A stretch of DNA of 53,681 bases from DATCYZ01 sp036526195. GTDB taxonomy: Bacteria; Pseudomonadota; Gammaproteobacteria; Burkholderiales; SG8-39. Of this stretch, positions 52,790-53,681 are shown piece by piece. Positions within the stretch are counted from its first letter, which is position 1; each line of letters begins with the position of its first letter. A model generated the notes under the pieces. It saw only the letters and a list, made by a program, of their open reading frames with translations, ran no database searches and was not told the origin of the DNA. Both the position numbers and the translations under genes were made by a program. The stretch is taken from assembly GCA_036526195.1 (NCBI GenBank), contig DATCYZ010000001.1, positions 1 through 53,681 on the forward strand. Reading direction: 5' to 3'.

Positions 52790-53681
52790 GCTCTCGCCCG
52801 CCTGGACGCTGATCTTCGGCGCCGCGCTGGTGCCGTTGCTGCGCGGGCTGGCGCGCAAGGTCTGGGTGCTGGCGCTGCCGATCGCGGGGCTGGTGCAGCT
52901 CTGGCTGCTCGCACCCGGCGAGTACGGCCAGTTCGCCTTCCTCGGCGAGGAGCTGCTGCTGCTGCGCGTCGACCGCTGGAGCCAGCTCTTCGGCCTCATC
53001 TTCCTGATCGCAGCGCTGGTCTCGGCGATCTATTCGCTGCACGTGCGCGATGCCGTGCAGCAGACGGCCGGCCTCTCGTACGCCGGCGCGGCGATCGGCG
53101 CGGTGTTCGCCGGCGACTTGCTGACCCTCTTCGTCTTCTGGGAACTGACCGCGGTGACCTCGGTGTTCCTGATCTGGGCGCGCGGCACCGAGCGCGCCTG
53201 GCGCGCGGGCATGCGCTACATCCTGATCCAGCTGGTCTCGGGCATGCTGCTGCTGTTCGGCGCGCTGCAGCAGCTGGCGGCCACTGGCAGCCTGCGCTTC
53301 GAGCACCTCGGGCTCGATGCGCCGGGCGGCATGCTGATTTTCCTTGCCTTCGGCATCAAGTGCGCGTTCCCGCTGCTGCACAACTGGCTGCAGGACGCCT
53401 ACCCGGAGGCGACCGAGACCGGCACCGTGTTCCTCTCCGCATTCACCACCAAGCTGGCGGTCTATGCCCTCGCGCGCGGCTACGCGGGTACGCCGGAGCT
53501 GATCTGGATCGGCGCCGCGATGACCGCCTTCCCGATCTTTTACGCGGTGATCGAGAACGACCTGCGGCGCGTGCTCGCCTACAGCCTGAACAACCAGCTC
53601 GGCTTCATGATGGTCGGCATCGGCATCGGCACCGAACTGGCGCTGAACGGCACCGCGGCGCATGCCTTCAGCCACATCCTG
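52776..53681 (+). CDS. Proton-translocating NuoL/M/N-like subunit, third copy (cut by the window edge)
   Basis: The first 302 residues are visible. Helices run from residue 8 on. Glu is in LFVFWELTAVTSVFLIWARG, Lys in FGIKCAFPLLHNWLQDAYPE, Lys in FLSAFTTKLAVYALARGYAG, and ENDLRRVLAYSLNNQLGFMM is the usual line after the broken helix. It ends in AAHAFSHIL, where the conserved His-helix and Lys would follow. It overlaps the small protein gene by 14 nt. It differs clearly from both other pumps, so the complex would have three non-identical proton channels. The rest, and any following subunits, lie beyond the window. Confidence 0.9.
   Translation, partial: MSGIELSPAWTLIFGAALVPLLRGLARKVWVLALPIAGLVQLWLLAPGEYGQFAFLGEELLLLRVDRWSQLFGLIFLIAALVSAIYSLHVRDAVQQTAGLSYAGAAIGAVFAGDLLTLFVFWELTAVTSVFLIWARGTERAWRAGMRYILIQLVSGMLLLFGALQQLAATGSLRFEHLGLDAPGGMLIFLAFGIKCAFPLLHNWLQDAYPEATETGTVFLSAFTTKLAVYALARGYAGTPELIWIGAAMTAFPIFYAVIENDLRRVLAYSLNNQLGFMMVGIGIGTELALNGTAAHAFSHIL

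Overview
The window is GC-rich DNA, and its coding strand is dominated by codons ending in G or C. The gene content fits a chromosome of a betaproteobacterium, probably Burkholderiales or Rhodocyclales. Supporting features are a phasin (PHB storage), clpS-clpA beside a cold-shock gene and icd, rpmB-rpmG-radC-coaBC-dut, GluQRS, GlcDEF, a three-gene transhydrogenase, flavocytochrome c sulfide dehydrogenase, cytochrome c4 and a large Mrp-type antiporter cluster. I see no tRNA, rRNA, CRISPR array, prophage or insertion sequence. The assignment to a lineage is inference from gene content and order.

Layout. 1-9.4 kb: a phasin gene cut by the left edge, with a good promoter and paired PhaR-like dyads, followed by accessory metabolic genes (SnoaL-like protein, EamA exporter, zinc alcohol dehydrogenase, NIPSNAP and DUF4286-like proteins, ChaC, a response regulator, an enolase-superfamily enzyme, a 3-hydroxyisobutyrate-type dehydrogenase) and a marR-emrA pair. 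9.5-13.3 kb: GluQRS, a thioredoxin, a broken LysR gene next to two pirins. 13.3-17.4 kb: fumC, then purN, DUF3108 and rsmB. 17.6-21.7 kb: fatty-acid desaturase, rpmB-rpmG, radC, coaBC, dut. 21.8-24.1 kb: cytochrome c4 facing fccAB, a periplasmic sulfide-oxidation module. 24.2-29.7 kb: clpS-clpA, csp, icd, a tiny lysine-rich exported protein, a DUF192 protein. 29.8-32.3 kb: a PuuD-like membrane protein and a SulP transporter. 32.4-37.1 kb: hydroxypyruvate isomerase and glcDEF (glycolate/glyoxylate use). 37.1-43.4 kb: a membrane PAS-GGDEF protein, an MsbA-like exporter, an osmoprotectant ABC fusion protein. 43.4-47.0 kb: pntAa-pntAb-pntB and an orphan lutC. 47.0 kb to the right edge: mnhE-F-G-(DUF4040)-B-C-D-D2-small protein-D3, open at the edge.

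Most unusual signals. (1) An identical AT-rich 16-bp palindrome, GTAACATATATGTTAC, occurs three times (14766, 41874, 49158), always just after a stop codon and with partly conserved flanks. It looks like a small dispersed element or a shared operator, and the second copy supplies the N-terminus of the osmoprotectant ABC protein. (2) The antiporter cluster follows the E-F-G-A'-B-C-D order of membrane-bound hydrogenase/Mrp modules and carries three NuoL/M/N-like pumps plus a small membrane protein. Its DUF4040 subunit has no conventional start codon beside its Shine-Dalgarno sequence. (3) Five genes have a -10-like hexamer 6-8 nt before ATG and no Shine-Dalgarno sequence, which suggests leaderless transcripts. 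(4) The LysR regulator beside the pirins has lost about 40 codons with a frameshift.
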